Origin: Thermomucor indicae-seudaticae
Taxonomy: Eukaryota > Mucoromycota > Mucoromycetes > Mucorales > Lichtheimiaceae
DNA: 30,166 nt
Direction: 5' to 3'
Assembly: GCA_000787465.1 (NCBI GenBank)
Contig: JSYX01000426.1
Location: 1 to 30,166 of the forward strand
The position numbers were made by a program, and so were the translations under genes. Below are positions 11,380-21,282 of the stretch, one piece after another. How positions within the stretch are numbered: position 1 is the first letter of the stretch; each line of letters begins with the position of its first letter. The notes under the pieces were generated by a model. The model saw only the letters and a list, made by a program, of their open reading frames with translations, made no database searches and was not told the origin of the DNA.

Positions 11380-12366
11380 TATAACGTGCGAAGGTAAAGA
11401 ATGAGTAAAAGGTACAAAAGAAAGGGCGAATGCTCGAGTTTCGCGGGAAATTTTAAGCTCTTTGATATAAGGGAAAATGGGAAGCATAACAAACGCCCAA
11501 AAAAGGCAGGTAAACAAAGGTTCCCTTCTGGGTCATTACGACCTTTCGGGGCGCTTCTTACCAATTGCTGCGGGAACAACCTCGCGCGGCAAACCTGCAT
11601 GGTACTGTCGTCATCGTCTTCAAGTTATTGCTGTACAACGATGCCATAAATGGATACAATCTATGTGCGCCTGTCAACATAAACAGTGGTTGACAAGGAC
11701 CAACTGATGGCTTTAATGAGATGTTCAGTCCATACACACCATACTTTTCTGAGTAGTGGCTCGCTTGAATTATTTTGATATCATTCAATGGAAAGACCAC
11801 TGGGCCCAGAAAAACGCGTCAATTCATATGCAGCTTTGAATGCGCTGCGTATGATCTAACATTTGCTGTCTTGGATACCCTTCATCAAAAGGAAAGACGA
11901 TATACAACCCGCGGTGATGGAAACAGCGATAAACTATTCGTCCGCGTTGACTTCCCGAGGTCCATCTCCCCCGCCCACCGAGGGCAGAGGTGTGCGAGGA
12001 ACGCATTGTCTACCAATACATGTGGCATCTGAAGGGCGGTTTCCCCGCTCATTAATCAACACTGCACATAAGACTTTTTAGTTCTCAACTCTTGCGACTG
12101 GCATTAAGAAAAAGAAACAAGGACGTTTTATTTTTACTATCGTTGTCCTAGTCAAAGATAAGGACCGGAAAGGGGCAGGACACGGAGACTTTTGCTTATA
12201 ACAAGACATTAGCCGATACAACGATGTTCATGCCAATAAGTTTTGATTGCTGAGCAAACTGATTTGGCATATGATGTAAGGTACCCGAGCGGCGGGCTCC
12301 AGTGAAGCTTGTTTATATATACAAATGAAAGATATGGAATACGAATGCTCATGCAAGTTGTGTGGT
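11380..12366. other. About 1 kb between LIM and RPC31 genes, no gene recognised
   Basis: The part next to 11380 is the LIM promoter; the part next to 12366 is the RPC31 3' flank. A plus-strand frame starting at ATG 11789 gives MERPLGPEKR and onwards, is stopped once by TAA at 11858-11860, then stays open to 12081; it matches no family I know. No tRNA fold or repeat was found. Confidence 0.45.
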
Positions 12367-13340
12367 TTAATAGTAGTCACCGCCATCACCTAGGTATAAG
12401 ACGTTTCCATTATTAACCATAAGGTTTTGATCCTCAGTCTGACAAAATGGCTTACCTTCGTCATCATCGATATCATCTCCTTCTCCGTTATCAAAGTAGT
12501 TTTGGGCATAATCATTATCATCAACCAGATCTTCTTCATCTTCATATTCTTCTTCGTAACCTTCTTCTCCTTCGCCTTCTTCCTTCTTTTCTTCGTCTCC
12601 TTCTTTACCCTCTTCTTCGTCCTCTTTGCCTTCTTTACTTTCGGCATTAAGCAGTGCTTCAATATCTGCGAAACTATATCCAGCGCGCGTCGTATGTTCT
12701 TCGTCTACAATGAGTACCGTATCCCCACTTCTATACAGAATCAGTTTGGCAGACTTACTTCTTTTAGCTTTGCTAGGATCAATTATGCTTTGTAACTCTT
12801 CAGGAAAGAAATCCAAATCTTTCAGGATTTCTGCATTAGTTTGACTTGTGGTAGCAAATTCACCTGTCTTTCTTCACTAACCTGTCCATATGTCACGCAG
12901 AGTGCGCTTTTTAGCGTTCGCCGACCTGTACTTGTCCGAGTACCGTTCGATATCTTGCCCAAAATATAAGCACTGTAAGAAGAAAAGACGATCGGAGAAT
13001 CTGCATAAACATACCAGGTGGTGGAGGTGGTGGAGTGAGATAAAAAGGCAGCGTTTTTAAAAGCTCGTGACATTCCTCCTTGCAAGCGTGTTGTCTTTTT
13101 TCGGTTGCTGTGGGTTTCCGAGGCATGGGTACATCCATTTCCTAATTACGATTTCAATCGTCTTGTAGGTCTTTGTTATTATGCTGCATTCTCGCTTACA
13201 GGAAACAAGGCGGTGTTGACATTGAACAATGAGCCCGATCCTAGATCTTTTAGCATATCAAATGACACCAGTTGCATGGCACCGCTCTGGGCGCCACCAC
13301 CACCGCCGCCACGAAAGCCGCCTCGTCCTCCTCTAGACAT
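12367..13340 (-). CDS. RPC31: DNA-directed RNA polymerase III subunit RPC31/RPC7
   Basis: Five exons in gene order: 13340-13200, 13141-13015, 12953-12882, 12830-12456, 12389-12367; 245 residues, close to yeast Rpc31 (251). It begins with a Gly/Arg-rich MSRGGRGGFRG, followed by a Pro run leading straight into DIERYSDKY, the signature segment of the family, then a DFFPEEL motif and a long Glu/Asp tail with DYAQNYFDNGE. With its partners RPC82 and RPC34 this subunit forms the trimer that helps Pol III initiate on tRNA and 5S rRNA genes in the nucleus. The DIERYSDKY join fixes intron 2. Intron 3 is modelled as 51 nt (12831-12881); an 18-nt alternative is too short. Intron 4 (66 nt) is in frame and stop-free, so retention would add 22 residues before the final GDGGDYY. 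Confidence 0.9.
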
Positions 13341-13938
13341 GTGCAAGGCAATGAAAAAGAATGGTTATTGAATGGGCGGGGTATGAAAAACAGACGTTTA
13401 GTGGCTTCTTTAATCAGGGACGACGCTACGGTAGAAATTGTGCACTGTTTGTAAAGAACTCGATTGGTTCTTATATCTGTGCTGCCGAGCCGACTATACA
13501 AGTCCCATTCAAATAATGATGCACTATGCAGTAGCGTCGTAGACAGCTTGTAGCAAATAGTCATTTTCGTGACCTAAGAGAACACATGGTTTCGATTGGC
13601 CGTGTTGAAAGGGCCAAGTGTACGAACCCTTATAGCAGTAACAGAAGAGATGCGAAGCTCTGTCGTCTCGCAGTACAGGTGACGGTCATCGGTATAAGCA
13701 ATCAGACTTTGCTGGAAAGCTCCTGTGTAATAGCAGCTGAGCCGTATTCCAGCAAGCAGGCCATGAGGTGCGGTACTGGCGACCGGGTTTCCAGAATGGC
13801 CCTGAATCGGACCCTGTTCACGGCAAATCCGTTTATCCTTTTACCGTAAGTTATAAAAGGTCAGGAGCATCCGACAGAGATAAGAACTCCTTTCCCCGTT
13901 CTTCACTCTGCTAGACTCACCTATAATTCTTCCTCAAG
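13341..13938. promoter_or_regulatory. Divergent promoter region RPC31 / SH3 gene
   Basis: 598 bases between the start codons of two divergent genes. A TATAAAA element at 13852-13858 lies 81 bases before the SH3-gene ATG. The 87-codon open frame at 13586-13849 has no recognisable domain and is treated as chance. Confidence 0.55.
13852..13858 (+). promoter_or_regulatory. Probable TATA box of the LSB1/PIN3-like gene
   Basis: TATAAAA 81-87 bases upstream of the ATG at 13939, followed by a C/T-rich leader. Confidence 0.55.
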
Positions 13939-14954
13939 ATGAGCCAAGAAACTGCATTGGCCAACCACATATTAGAATCCATCCAAAAGGATCTTCTTTT
14001 CTTAAAACAGCACAATTACTTGACAACAGAAGCATATAATGAAATCCAGCGAAATCTGCCATCCAGCATCGGTTCTTCTTCGCCTGCTGCAACGACACGA
14101 ACAACAACCACCTCCATGCCATCTCCAGCATCATCTAACCCAGCTCCTCCACCATCCTATCACGCTGCGACATCCAACACGCTCGCCACTGTGGAAGCAT
14201 TGTACGATTTTAATGGCCTCAATCCACAGGATCTCAGCTTCCGGAGAGGCGACATTATCCAGGTCACAGAATACGGTAAGCGGTCTGCCATATTCGATTT
14301 CCCTGTTCTGCATGCGTGGCGTAGATATTCATCGTAAATAAAGTCAACAATGACTGGTGGCGTGGTACGCTCCACGGCAAGAACGGGCTGTTCCCAAGCA
14401 ATTACGTACAAAAGAAAGCGTAAGTCATCGCAATTTGAATGTTGAGTTAAAGGGAGTATTTTAACCGCGCTCGCGGCCGGCATTCAGAAGTCCGCCGCCA
14501 CCTCCACCGCCAGAGGTAAAAAGCTCGCCTCCACCACCAGCGCCTCCATCCTCAGGCGGATATGGTGGGTACCCGCCACCTCCACCACCATCTGCAAGTG
14601 GCGGAGGCAGCTATTACCCACCACCGCCGCCGTCAGCTAGTGGAGGCTACCCACCACCACCACCACCAGCAGCAGCTAATACCGGCTACAACCCACCTCC
14701 AAGCGGGTATCAAGCGCCAATGACTTCCTACTCGACTGCTCCTCCTGCTGAACAACCTCACGTGTCCAGCAGCGGTGGTGAACACAGCAAATGGGGAGAC
14801 ATGCTCAAAAAGGCTGGAAGCAATATCGGTAACGCTGCCACATGGGGCTTTGGCGCCGCATGTAAGCCTGATAAGAACAAGGGCGAGCTCGTACAAGAAG
14901 GTGCTTAACATGATTTGTACAGTGGGTAGCGAAGCGGCTCATTCACTCTTCTAA
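13939..14954 (+). CDS. SH3 protein of the LSB1/PIN3 family
   Basis: Four exons: 13939-14275, 14344-14419, 14488-14861, 14923-14954; 272 residues. The N-terminal helix, with LLFLKQHNYLT, matches the start of yeast Lsb1/Pin3. The SH3 domain (about 84-138) has ALYDF, an acidic RT loop, the WW pair in DWWRG and the FPSNYV end. A Pro/Gly/Tyr-rich linker (about 140-215) follows, and the protein ends with a Gly/Ala segment closing in GSEAAHSLF, equivalent to the conserved family tail. Yeast members bind the WASP homologue Las17 through SH3, act at cortical actin patches and modulate prion aggregates. The last intron (14862-14922) is required for that tail; reading through instead gives an Ala-Cys-Lys-rich alternative end with stop at 14906-14908. 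Confidence 0.9.
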
Positions 14955-15376
14955 GGACCAGTCCTGAAACACAGCGGCTAATTCTCAAGTGAGTCATTCA
15001 AGGCAAAGTACTAGTGTTAAACATAACAGGGAACATAATAAACAGAAGGCTCTATTTCTCCTGGAGCTTGGATTAGACAGGTTCAGAAAGCTGTTGATTC
15101 TTAATTAATGTCAAAGGAAAAGAGGGCACAGTTTGAGAACAAGAAAAGAATCGAGGGCGTAATGGTGAAACCTGTAAATAAACCGCACAGGATTCTCGAA
15201 ATGTCATCCGTTCCTATTCATACCCTGTCTCCTTCTACCGTATTTCTCTCCATGTCCATGCATAATTGGCCACTACTTTGCCAACGAGTACTACTAGGCC
15301 GCTAGATGATGTATTTGGTTTGCTGTCTTGTAGCTGCATTAATCAGCGACTATCCAGCCTAGACCAGCTTTCAGTT
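14955..15376. other. 3' flank of the LSB1/PIN3-like gene
   Basis: Holds the 3' UTR with a poly(A) signal at 15037-15042. A 65-codon open frame from 15108 has no recognised domain; it could be an extension of the decayed sequence that follows, but I cannot show it. Confidence 0.4.
15037..15042 (+). terminator. Poly(A) signal AATAAA of the LSB1/PIN3-like gene
   Basis: AATAAA 83 bases after the stop codon of the SH3 gene, in an A-rich context. Confidence 0.5.
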
Positions 15377-15388
15377 GCTGTTGCAGTC

Positions 15389-15832
15389 TATGACCAGACA
15401 ATTAGAAAGAAGAGGAATGCCAAAACTTGCCAGAAACTCCAATAATACACAGTCCTCGATTCTACGGGCCACAGCAGTGAAAGCGACAGAGATACGGATG
15501 ACAAGCTGCTGATTACCGTTGACACAGATATTGCTATGTTTCAGTAAAGTGAAAGTTCCTCGACGGCAACAGACAGAAGCAGCGATCGTGAGGAAGGAAT
15601 GGACACGCCGCCGCGCAACACAGTCTCTCCTCCTGCCGCTACTCAACACAAATGTCCATATGCAAATATGACGCCAAATGATATCGTACGCTTCCCCTTC
15701 GTAGTCGTAAAGATCAGTTATCCTTCTAGCAGAGATTTCTTGCATGTTCAAGACGAGAATGCTTGGCTTTCTGAACTATGTTCTTCACCCATGGTAGCGA
15801 TACATACTCTCCACAGAGCTTCTCTGTGTTGA
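15389..15832 (+). pseudogene. Probable decayed VTC-domain (polyphosphate polymerase) fragment
   Basis: Plus-strand frames hold pieces that resemble the middle of the VTC catalytic domain. DKLLITVDTDIAMFQ (15500-15544) resembles the family strand that ends in LDTDL; CPYANMTPNDIVRFPFVVV (from about 15653) followed by AWLSELCSSPMVAI resembles the RFPYAVLEVK strand and the helix after it. The pieces are interrupted by stop codons (after CQKLQ and after MFQ), and the N-terminal SPX part and the rest of the tunnel domain are absent nearby, so this looks like a relic. Intact VTC proteins make polyphosphate at the vacuole membrane. The assignment rests on memory of family patterns and needs a profile search. 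Confidence 0.35.
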
Positions 15833-16284
15833 CATTAAAACACTGTTTATTTTCCTTTGATAGCTCGAGCCTGTAACTGGAGTTTCAGTATATACTCATG
15901 GAATCAGCATAATCTACTGCCAAGAGGTCCACCTGTTTCCGGCATGGGCAATATATACACAAAACGCCTTTGCGAAAAAGAAGGATCGCCGTTCTTGCAT
16001 GTAGAGCACACACTCGCAATGTAGTTATCCAAGCTAGATATCAATTTATCACGTCTTCAGAAAGCGATATGTAGTCTTGTCAAGCAAGCACTTGACTCAT
16101 AGCAATTATAGCCGAAAGAGATATGGGCCTTCGTAGCGTAATTCCATCCCTACCCAACACAGCGACGACTTCATCCCAGACAGTGCGGACAAGACTCCTT
16201 GCAAGGCAACCGTTTGAGTCCTCCTGAAGCTTTGACCATCCTACTTCATCTGACAATGATCAATCGCTATGTTGTAACTGTACT
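15833..16284. other. No gene recognised
   Basis: A/T-rich DNA with many stop codons in all frames. May include the promoter of the small ORF at 16285 or of RPN13. Confidence 0.5.
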
Positions 16285-16521
16285 ATGACGAAGCGCCCGC
16301 CAACCTATCCTTTTTATGACCCTATAGTCCCCAAATCGTCGTCTTCTTCAACAGCACTCTATTATGGATCAGTACCACGACATACGGTCATCGTCGACGA
16401 TAGCAGTGTGCCTCAAGATCTGGTTTCCATCAAACAAGGCTCTAAACATACTAGGGCTGTACAGTTTAGAATGATCGGTGCTGTTATATCTGTTTCTATA
16501 GCCTTCATGTTCTATGTATAA
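16285..16521 (+). CDS. Possible small single-pass membrane protein, unknown family
   Basis: An intronless ATG frame of 78 codons. The protein starts with a Pro/Tyr-rich MTKRPPTYPFYDPIVPK, has Ser and Val-rich middle parts and a hydrophobic C-terminal segment (about residues 63-78, MIGAVISVSIAFMFYV), which would suit a tail-anchored protein. It ends 115 bases before the RPN13 start on the same strand, so it could instead lie in the RPN13 leader. Composition looks coding, but nothing recognisable supports a function. Confidence 0.35.
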   Translation: MTKRPPTYPFYDPIVPKSSSSSTALYYGSVPRHTVIVDDSSVPQDLVSIKQGSKHTRAVQFRMIGAVISVSIAFMFYV

Positions 16522-16636
16522 CCTTGTTATGTTACTCTGATGCCCATTCTTGATTGGTGCGGACCCAATAAAAGCCAGCTTTGTTCCCAATTGGATCTGC
16601 AGCTTCGTGGATATCCCTATTTGCTGTCAGATAACC

Positions 16637-18180
16637 ATGAACTTGTTTCCTACTGCTCAACAACCGAAGCATCTTGTTCAATTCAATGCCGGAAAATGTA
16701 TCCGAGAAGGCAACATGTTGAAGCCTGACTTGCGAAAAGGGTAAGCCTATAGATAGGTGGGGAAGCTACGCGTCAACATTTCTAACATTTTGGGTACAAC
16801 AGCATGATTTACATGGATCAGGTTAATAACGGTGTTAATGAATATTCGGGTCTTGCGCGCTAACTCTTGGTTGTGCCAAAAAGAGTGAGGATCAATTGAT
16901 GCACTTTTGCTGGAAAGAACGCAAGGCGTCCGAGCCAGAAGAGGTACGACTGTGGAAATATCCAGTTCTTCCGAGCTGTCAAGTTGACTGATATTATAGG
17001 ACCTCATCATATTTCCTGACGAAGCTGAGCTTGTACGCGTCAAGGAATGCACGACAGGCCGGGTTTATCTCTTGAGATTCAAGTCGTCCAACCAAAAGCT
17101 ATTCTTTTGGATGCAGAGCAAAAACGAAGAGCACGACGAAGAGCTTGTTAACAAGGTCAATCGATTGATCAACGACCCACAAGCAGCCATATTGGAGCAA
17201 AGCGGCGCTGGATCAGGACACTCTCGGATGGCGGGTATTGAGGATTTCGGTGATGGTACGCCGAGTGATGTGATGCAGCAACTGTTGGGTAGCGGCGCAC
17301 AAGGTGAGAGGAAGAAAATAGTTTTGCCCTGGATTTCTTGGGTAAACGTACTTATGCACACACACACACACACAGACCGCGTGTCCCGTGAAAACATTTT
17401 GCAATTTCTTCAGACTGCAGGAGGACTGGGGTAAGTGCAATCAATTTGTAATGGGGTGAGGTAAAGAAATATTCATCATGTTGGAACGAAATTTGTCAGA
17501 GGAACTATTCCTGCATCTCTTAATCCTGGTGGCGATGCACCCGTGGCGGAGCTACCAAGACCTTCTCCTGCTTCTCAACAACGGCAGCGACAACAACAGC
17601 AGCAGCAACATCAGCAGCAACAGCCGTCGTCGCCTTCCAACAGAACTGTCACATCTGAGCAACTAGATCAATTACGGAATTTCCTCGCAGGCGTCCAGGC
17701 GCCAGGTAATACGTACAACTGCTTTTTAGGAAAACATCTAGTAGTGATAATGCTTACTTGCTTATATAGAGGGCCATCAGCCACCACTTTCTTTGGGCGA
17801 CGTCCTGACGCCAGAGGCCATTAGCCCTCTTCTGAACGATCCGGAAATATGTCGTGCCTTGTTCCCATTTCTACCCGAAAATAGTGAACGGTCGCCCGAA
17901 GAAGTTCGAGAGGTCGTTCAGAGCCCGCAATTCCAACAGGCATTAGGCGCGTTGAGCTTTGCACTACAGAGTGGAGAGCTGGGTCCTTTGCTAACGCAGC
18001 TAGGTCTGGATCCGTCAGCAGGAAGCAGTGAGTAGAGAGCACGTTGTGACTTATAGTGACGTTGATGCTGATGATGATAATGATACAGGCGTTGAGGCTT
18101 TCTTGCGCGCCATTGAGGAGCAAGCACGACGCAGAGAACGTGACAGAAACAATGACAACGATGCCATGGACGAAGATTGA
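16637..18180 (+). CDS. RPN13: Proteasomal ubiquitin receptor RPN13/ADRM1
   Basis: Eight exons: 16637-16740, 16803-16821, 16884-16943, 17000-17303, 17376-17430, 17500-17705, 17770-18027, 18089-18180; 365 residues. The N-terminal Pru domain (about 10-118) is very clear: LVQFNAGKC, HFCWKER, LIIFPDEAE, CTTGRVYLLRFK and LFFWMQ. It anchors the protein to RPN2 in the 19S particle and binds ubiquitin. A linker with a Gln-rich tract leads to a C-terminal DEUBAD domain (about 235-345, LSLGDVLTPEAISPLL and the FPFLPE motif), which binds and activates the deubiquitinase UCH37/UCHL5. Budding yeast Rpn13 lacks this second domain. Exon 2 is a 19-nt microexon needed to complete GMIYMDQ. Intron 4 ends in a (CA)n tract directly before its AG. 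It ends in MDED. Confidence 0.95.
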
Positions 18181-18216
18181 GAGACGTCTGCCTTGACTTT
18201 TACTGTTCATTATGTC

Positions 18217-18222
18217 AATAAA
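18217..18222 (+). terminator. Poly(A) signal AATAAA of RPN13
   Basis: AATAAA 37 bases after the RPN13 stop and 48 bases before the RGD1 stop on the other strand, so the 3' ends of the two transcripts must be very close or overlap. Confidence 0.6.
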
Positions 18223-18270
18223 GAATATGAAAAGGATTCATAAATATATATGTTACAACGGTCTTTTCTT

Positions 18271-20647
18271 TCACTGGTCGTCAGGCTCGAATATCAAGCG
18301 GTAGTTTTCCAAAATGGTCTGCACGACTCTGACTTGCCACTGTGTTTCTGCCAGACGCTCACAATCCTGTGAATCGAAACTCGTGCCTGTTTTACCGGAG
18401 TCGTTACCCATAAGCGTCAAGCCAAATATAGTCGCTAAATTGGCTGCTCCCATCTTGTTGTATCGCTGATGTTGCTGGACTCTATACACATACAGATAGT
18501 TGACTGATGAGAAGCTTTGTTATCAAACCGGCAAGCAATATAACCTACTTGTCTAGGTGACACATGAGGTACTTTAGTGTGGCATAATGAGCATCAGGTA
18601 AGTCATTAATAACTGTATGCAGCCCCAGCACTCGCATTCGGTCGTCCTCGATTTCTTTGCAGGCCAAAAAGTTAGACCAAACTTCCCTTTTCTCTCGCTC
18701 TCTTGTTCTTGTACCAGCAACTTACTTGCTGCGTTCAAAAAGTGCTGATACGAGTCTCGCGGAAATAATGGATCCGGTAACTCACGGAACCAAAGTTTCA
18801 GTAAACTCGTAATGTTGTTGATATCCGAGATATATTCTTCGGCCATCAAATTCACGCCGCGGCAGTCGCGGTCGAATGCAGCCCGAAGTTTCTGGATTTG
18901 GGTATTCACGCCTGACAGGCGATAGATGCCGACCGTATTCAGCCCGTACGCTTCCACGGCCTCGGCGCACTTCGTAAGAATCAAAGGCACTTCTACCTGG
19001 TCACGTTCCATCAATGTGTTGAGATCCACGCCAAATACGGGGTTTGGATTGAGTACTGTCAGAGCTGTGGCAGACTAGAAAAGAAGAAGCATAAGTCTGT
19101 CTTCTTGCTCTCATAAATATACACTGTACAGAGTACGAACCATGCTGTATTCTTTGAAAGGTATCTCTGTTCTAAAAGCGCGCTGGTTTCCCCGGCTAAT
19201 GTACGATTTCACGTACTCTATCAAGTCTGCATCCTTGTCGATTTTCTCTGTTAGTGAACGTAATCCAAGGCCTACATACGTAAGATCAATGAGTAGTTCG
19301 TACGTTTCCCTTAACTCCTGTATGTGTGCGCATAGAACTTACCATCATCATTATCCAACGCTAACCCGTCGGCTGTCAATGCTTGCTCATATATATACGC
19401 ATAGCGTGCTAACTGGTATCTCAGTGCAACACAGCACTCCTCGCCTATGTCTTTTAAGCTCTAAGAAAAATTAATAAAGATATTGCGCACCACAACGAAG
19501 CGCACTTTTGACTTACACTTAATAACTTTGGTAAATGGTATTTAAAGTACTCCTGTCGGGCTGCGTTCGTTGCTTGTAGCTGTTGACGGTAATTTTGATC
19601 CGCCATTGTCGCTTTAATCCTGGCTTCCTCTTCCAGCTTATTAAGCTAAACTATGGTTAACAGTACTCTTTATTGAATAGATGCTTCATCATGGTTACCT
19701 GAGCTTGAGTCTTGTTGTTCTTAAACAGACCCTTTTTAGGCATGTGCAGTGGATCGTTATTCTTTTGCAAGATTGCACGCTCCCACTCTTCGCTTTGCAT
19801 CTCATACTTTTGTTTGCACTAAACTCGGACGCATGCATTGATTAGCATTCCTCCTTCTTGATGCCCTTTCTTTACTGTCAAAATATCCAACCTTTTCGAG
19901 AGCCAAATCCGCGTCCGCTAACTGTTTTTCATGCTTTTGGCCGATCTCCTTATACTAGTTGTCGTCTTAGCTTGACATGACGGATGCAAAAGATAGAAGC
20001 CCTCAGTATATATACCTGCTTTCTGCTTTTCTCAGTGTCCTTATATAAAAGATGCAAATCATCTGCTACTTCGCTAACGTCTGCTGAAAACCGAATGCGC
20101 TGTTCACCAATGGTTTCGTGTACTTTTAAGAACGACGTCCACGCATCTCCGTACGTTCTGACGCAAATAAAATATTTCTTTCAGTCTCTCTTTGTCTCTC
20201 TTTGATTCGTCATCATCTCACCCTGATCGCGGATGAGCCTTGTCGAACGATTCAGCCATCGATTGCGCAAGCTTCACCATTTGTTTGCCGTATTCTTCTT
20301 CGATTGCTGCTCGCTTTTTCAAGAAAAGCATGGCGTCCTAGACGCTGTTTAGGGCCAAACGAATCCTGTTTCTCCTCTTTCATTTGACGATTGTACCTTG
20401 GCAGCTTGCATGTCCTGTTTGACTTTATCAAGCAGACAATGGAACCCGCTCTTTTTGACAAGAAAAAGAAAATATATAAGTGGTAAGGTCACAGAGAGGG
20501 ACTTGGATGTCATACTTCAAGTTCGGTCAGCTGGGCAATCACGTCTTTGGTACGCGAATCGGGATCTCCTGCTAGACCGGCAGGTGAAGTCATCCGGTCT
20601 TCAGCATCAGGACTCTTCTGATACTCATCGGGTTTATTCATGTTCAT
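18271..20647 (-). CDS. RGD1: F-BAR and RhoGAP protein, RGD1 orthologue
   Basis: Twelve exons in gene order: 20647-20516, 20450-20397, 20337-20222, 20157-20016, 19954-19892, 19818-19699, 19645-19517, 19460-19343, 19271-19141, 19074-18726, 18654-18549, 18481-18271; 556 residues. The F-BAR half (about 45-310) has SGFHCLLDKVKQD, LKKRAAIEEEYGKQMVKLA and long charged helices. The RhoGAP half (about 349-550) has GIYRLSG with the arginine finger near R387, WFRELPDPLFP and KMGAANLATIFG. The protein should sense curved plasma membrane and stimulate GTP hydrolysis on Rho3/Rho4-type GTPases, as yeast Rgd1 does in polarity and cell-wall stress. The start is the first ATG of the first supported exon; an acceptor-like CAG just upstream (20653) leaves open a leader intron. 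The RPN13 stop codon lies only 90 bases away, convergent. Confidence 0.93.
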
Positions 20648-21282
20648 CAGCTCTGTACACAAAAAAGGAGGCTGGATAAAGAAAAGCAGTGTCGGGAAAG
20701 GAACAAAGAAAAAGATAAGCGAAACAAGACAACAAGAAGAAACAACAAATGCGTGTTTTCTGCAATGCAACAGTGCAGCCCGTTTCCTTTTTCGGTTTGA
20801 ATGTTCTGCGGTCTGTGAAAATGGTCAGGCACCAAGCATGTACACAACCTGTTCAACGTGGCAGTCGCTAAGAAAAAAGACCGACACGATAAAAAGGTAG
20901 TTGCATACTAGCAGAATGGGATCCAGGTGTCTCTCTGGTCCATCTACTGGCTTCAGCGTGGGAAAGGTCCAGATTTGTAAGTCCTCACAAGTATACCGTA
21001 GACAGCTCAGCCCTTTCATGTGAGGAACAGGTAATGTCAGGGACATGATTCTTCTCTATCAGCTTGAATGGAATCTGTGAGGAGATGGTTGCGCTGTGCA
21101 AAGGCAAAACCAGATGCAATGCTATGATCTGTTTGAATGCTCTCTAATTTCGAAAATTGATGGCCAAATGCTCTGTACAACACCAGGCCAATATGGCCAT
21201 ATTGATGTCCCACAACCTTTTAGGCACAGCATCCCTCCCTGCGCCACGTTATTATCAAGTCTGTTCTCTTTCATATCCAAGT
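20648..21282. promoter_or_regulatory. Divergent region between RGD1 and the F-box gene
   Basis: 635 bases between start codons on opposite strands. No conserved protein is seen. In-frame ATGs for the F-box gene exist at 21160 and later, so part of this stretch may be translated if the upstream start is used. Confidence 0.5.

Noticed and set aside
12280..12320. tRNA-like D-arm words (CCGAGCGG) in the LIM-RPC31 spacer
   Set aside because: No acceptor stem pairing and no T-loop (GGTTCRANNCC) within tRNA distance.
12427..12795. 122-codon plus-strand ORF rich in Phe/Ile opposite RPC31
   Set aside because: Mirror of the Glu/Asp/Lys-rich RPC31 tail; no independent support.
12864..12881. 18-nt intron in RPC31 (GTTAGT...ACAG)
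   Set aside because: Far below spliceosomal minimum size; the 51-nt intron 12831-12881 keeps the frame and joins to the same downstream protein.
13586..13849. 87-codon plus-strand ORF in the RPC31/SH3 divergent promoter
   Set aside because: No domain or hydrophobic pattern, and it covers most of a promoter that both neighbours need.
20825..21046. 73-codon minus-strand ORF upstream of RGD1, possible extra first exon
   Set aside because: No donor joins it in phase to the exon ending at 20516, and the protein has no F-BAR-like sequence; leader sequence is more likely.
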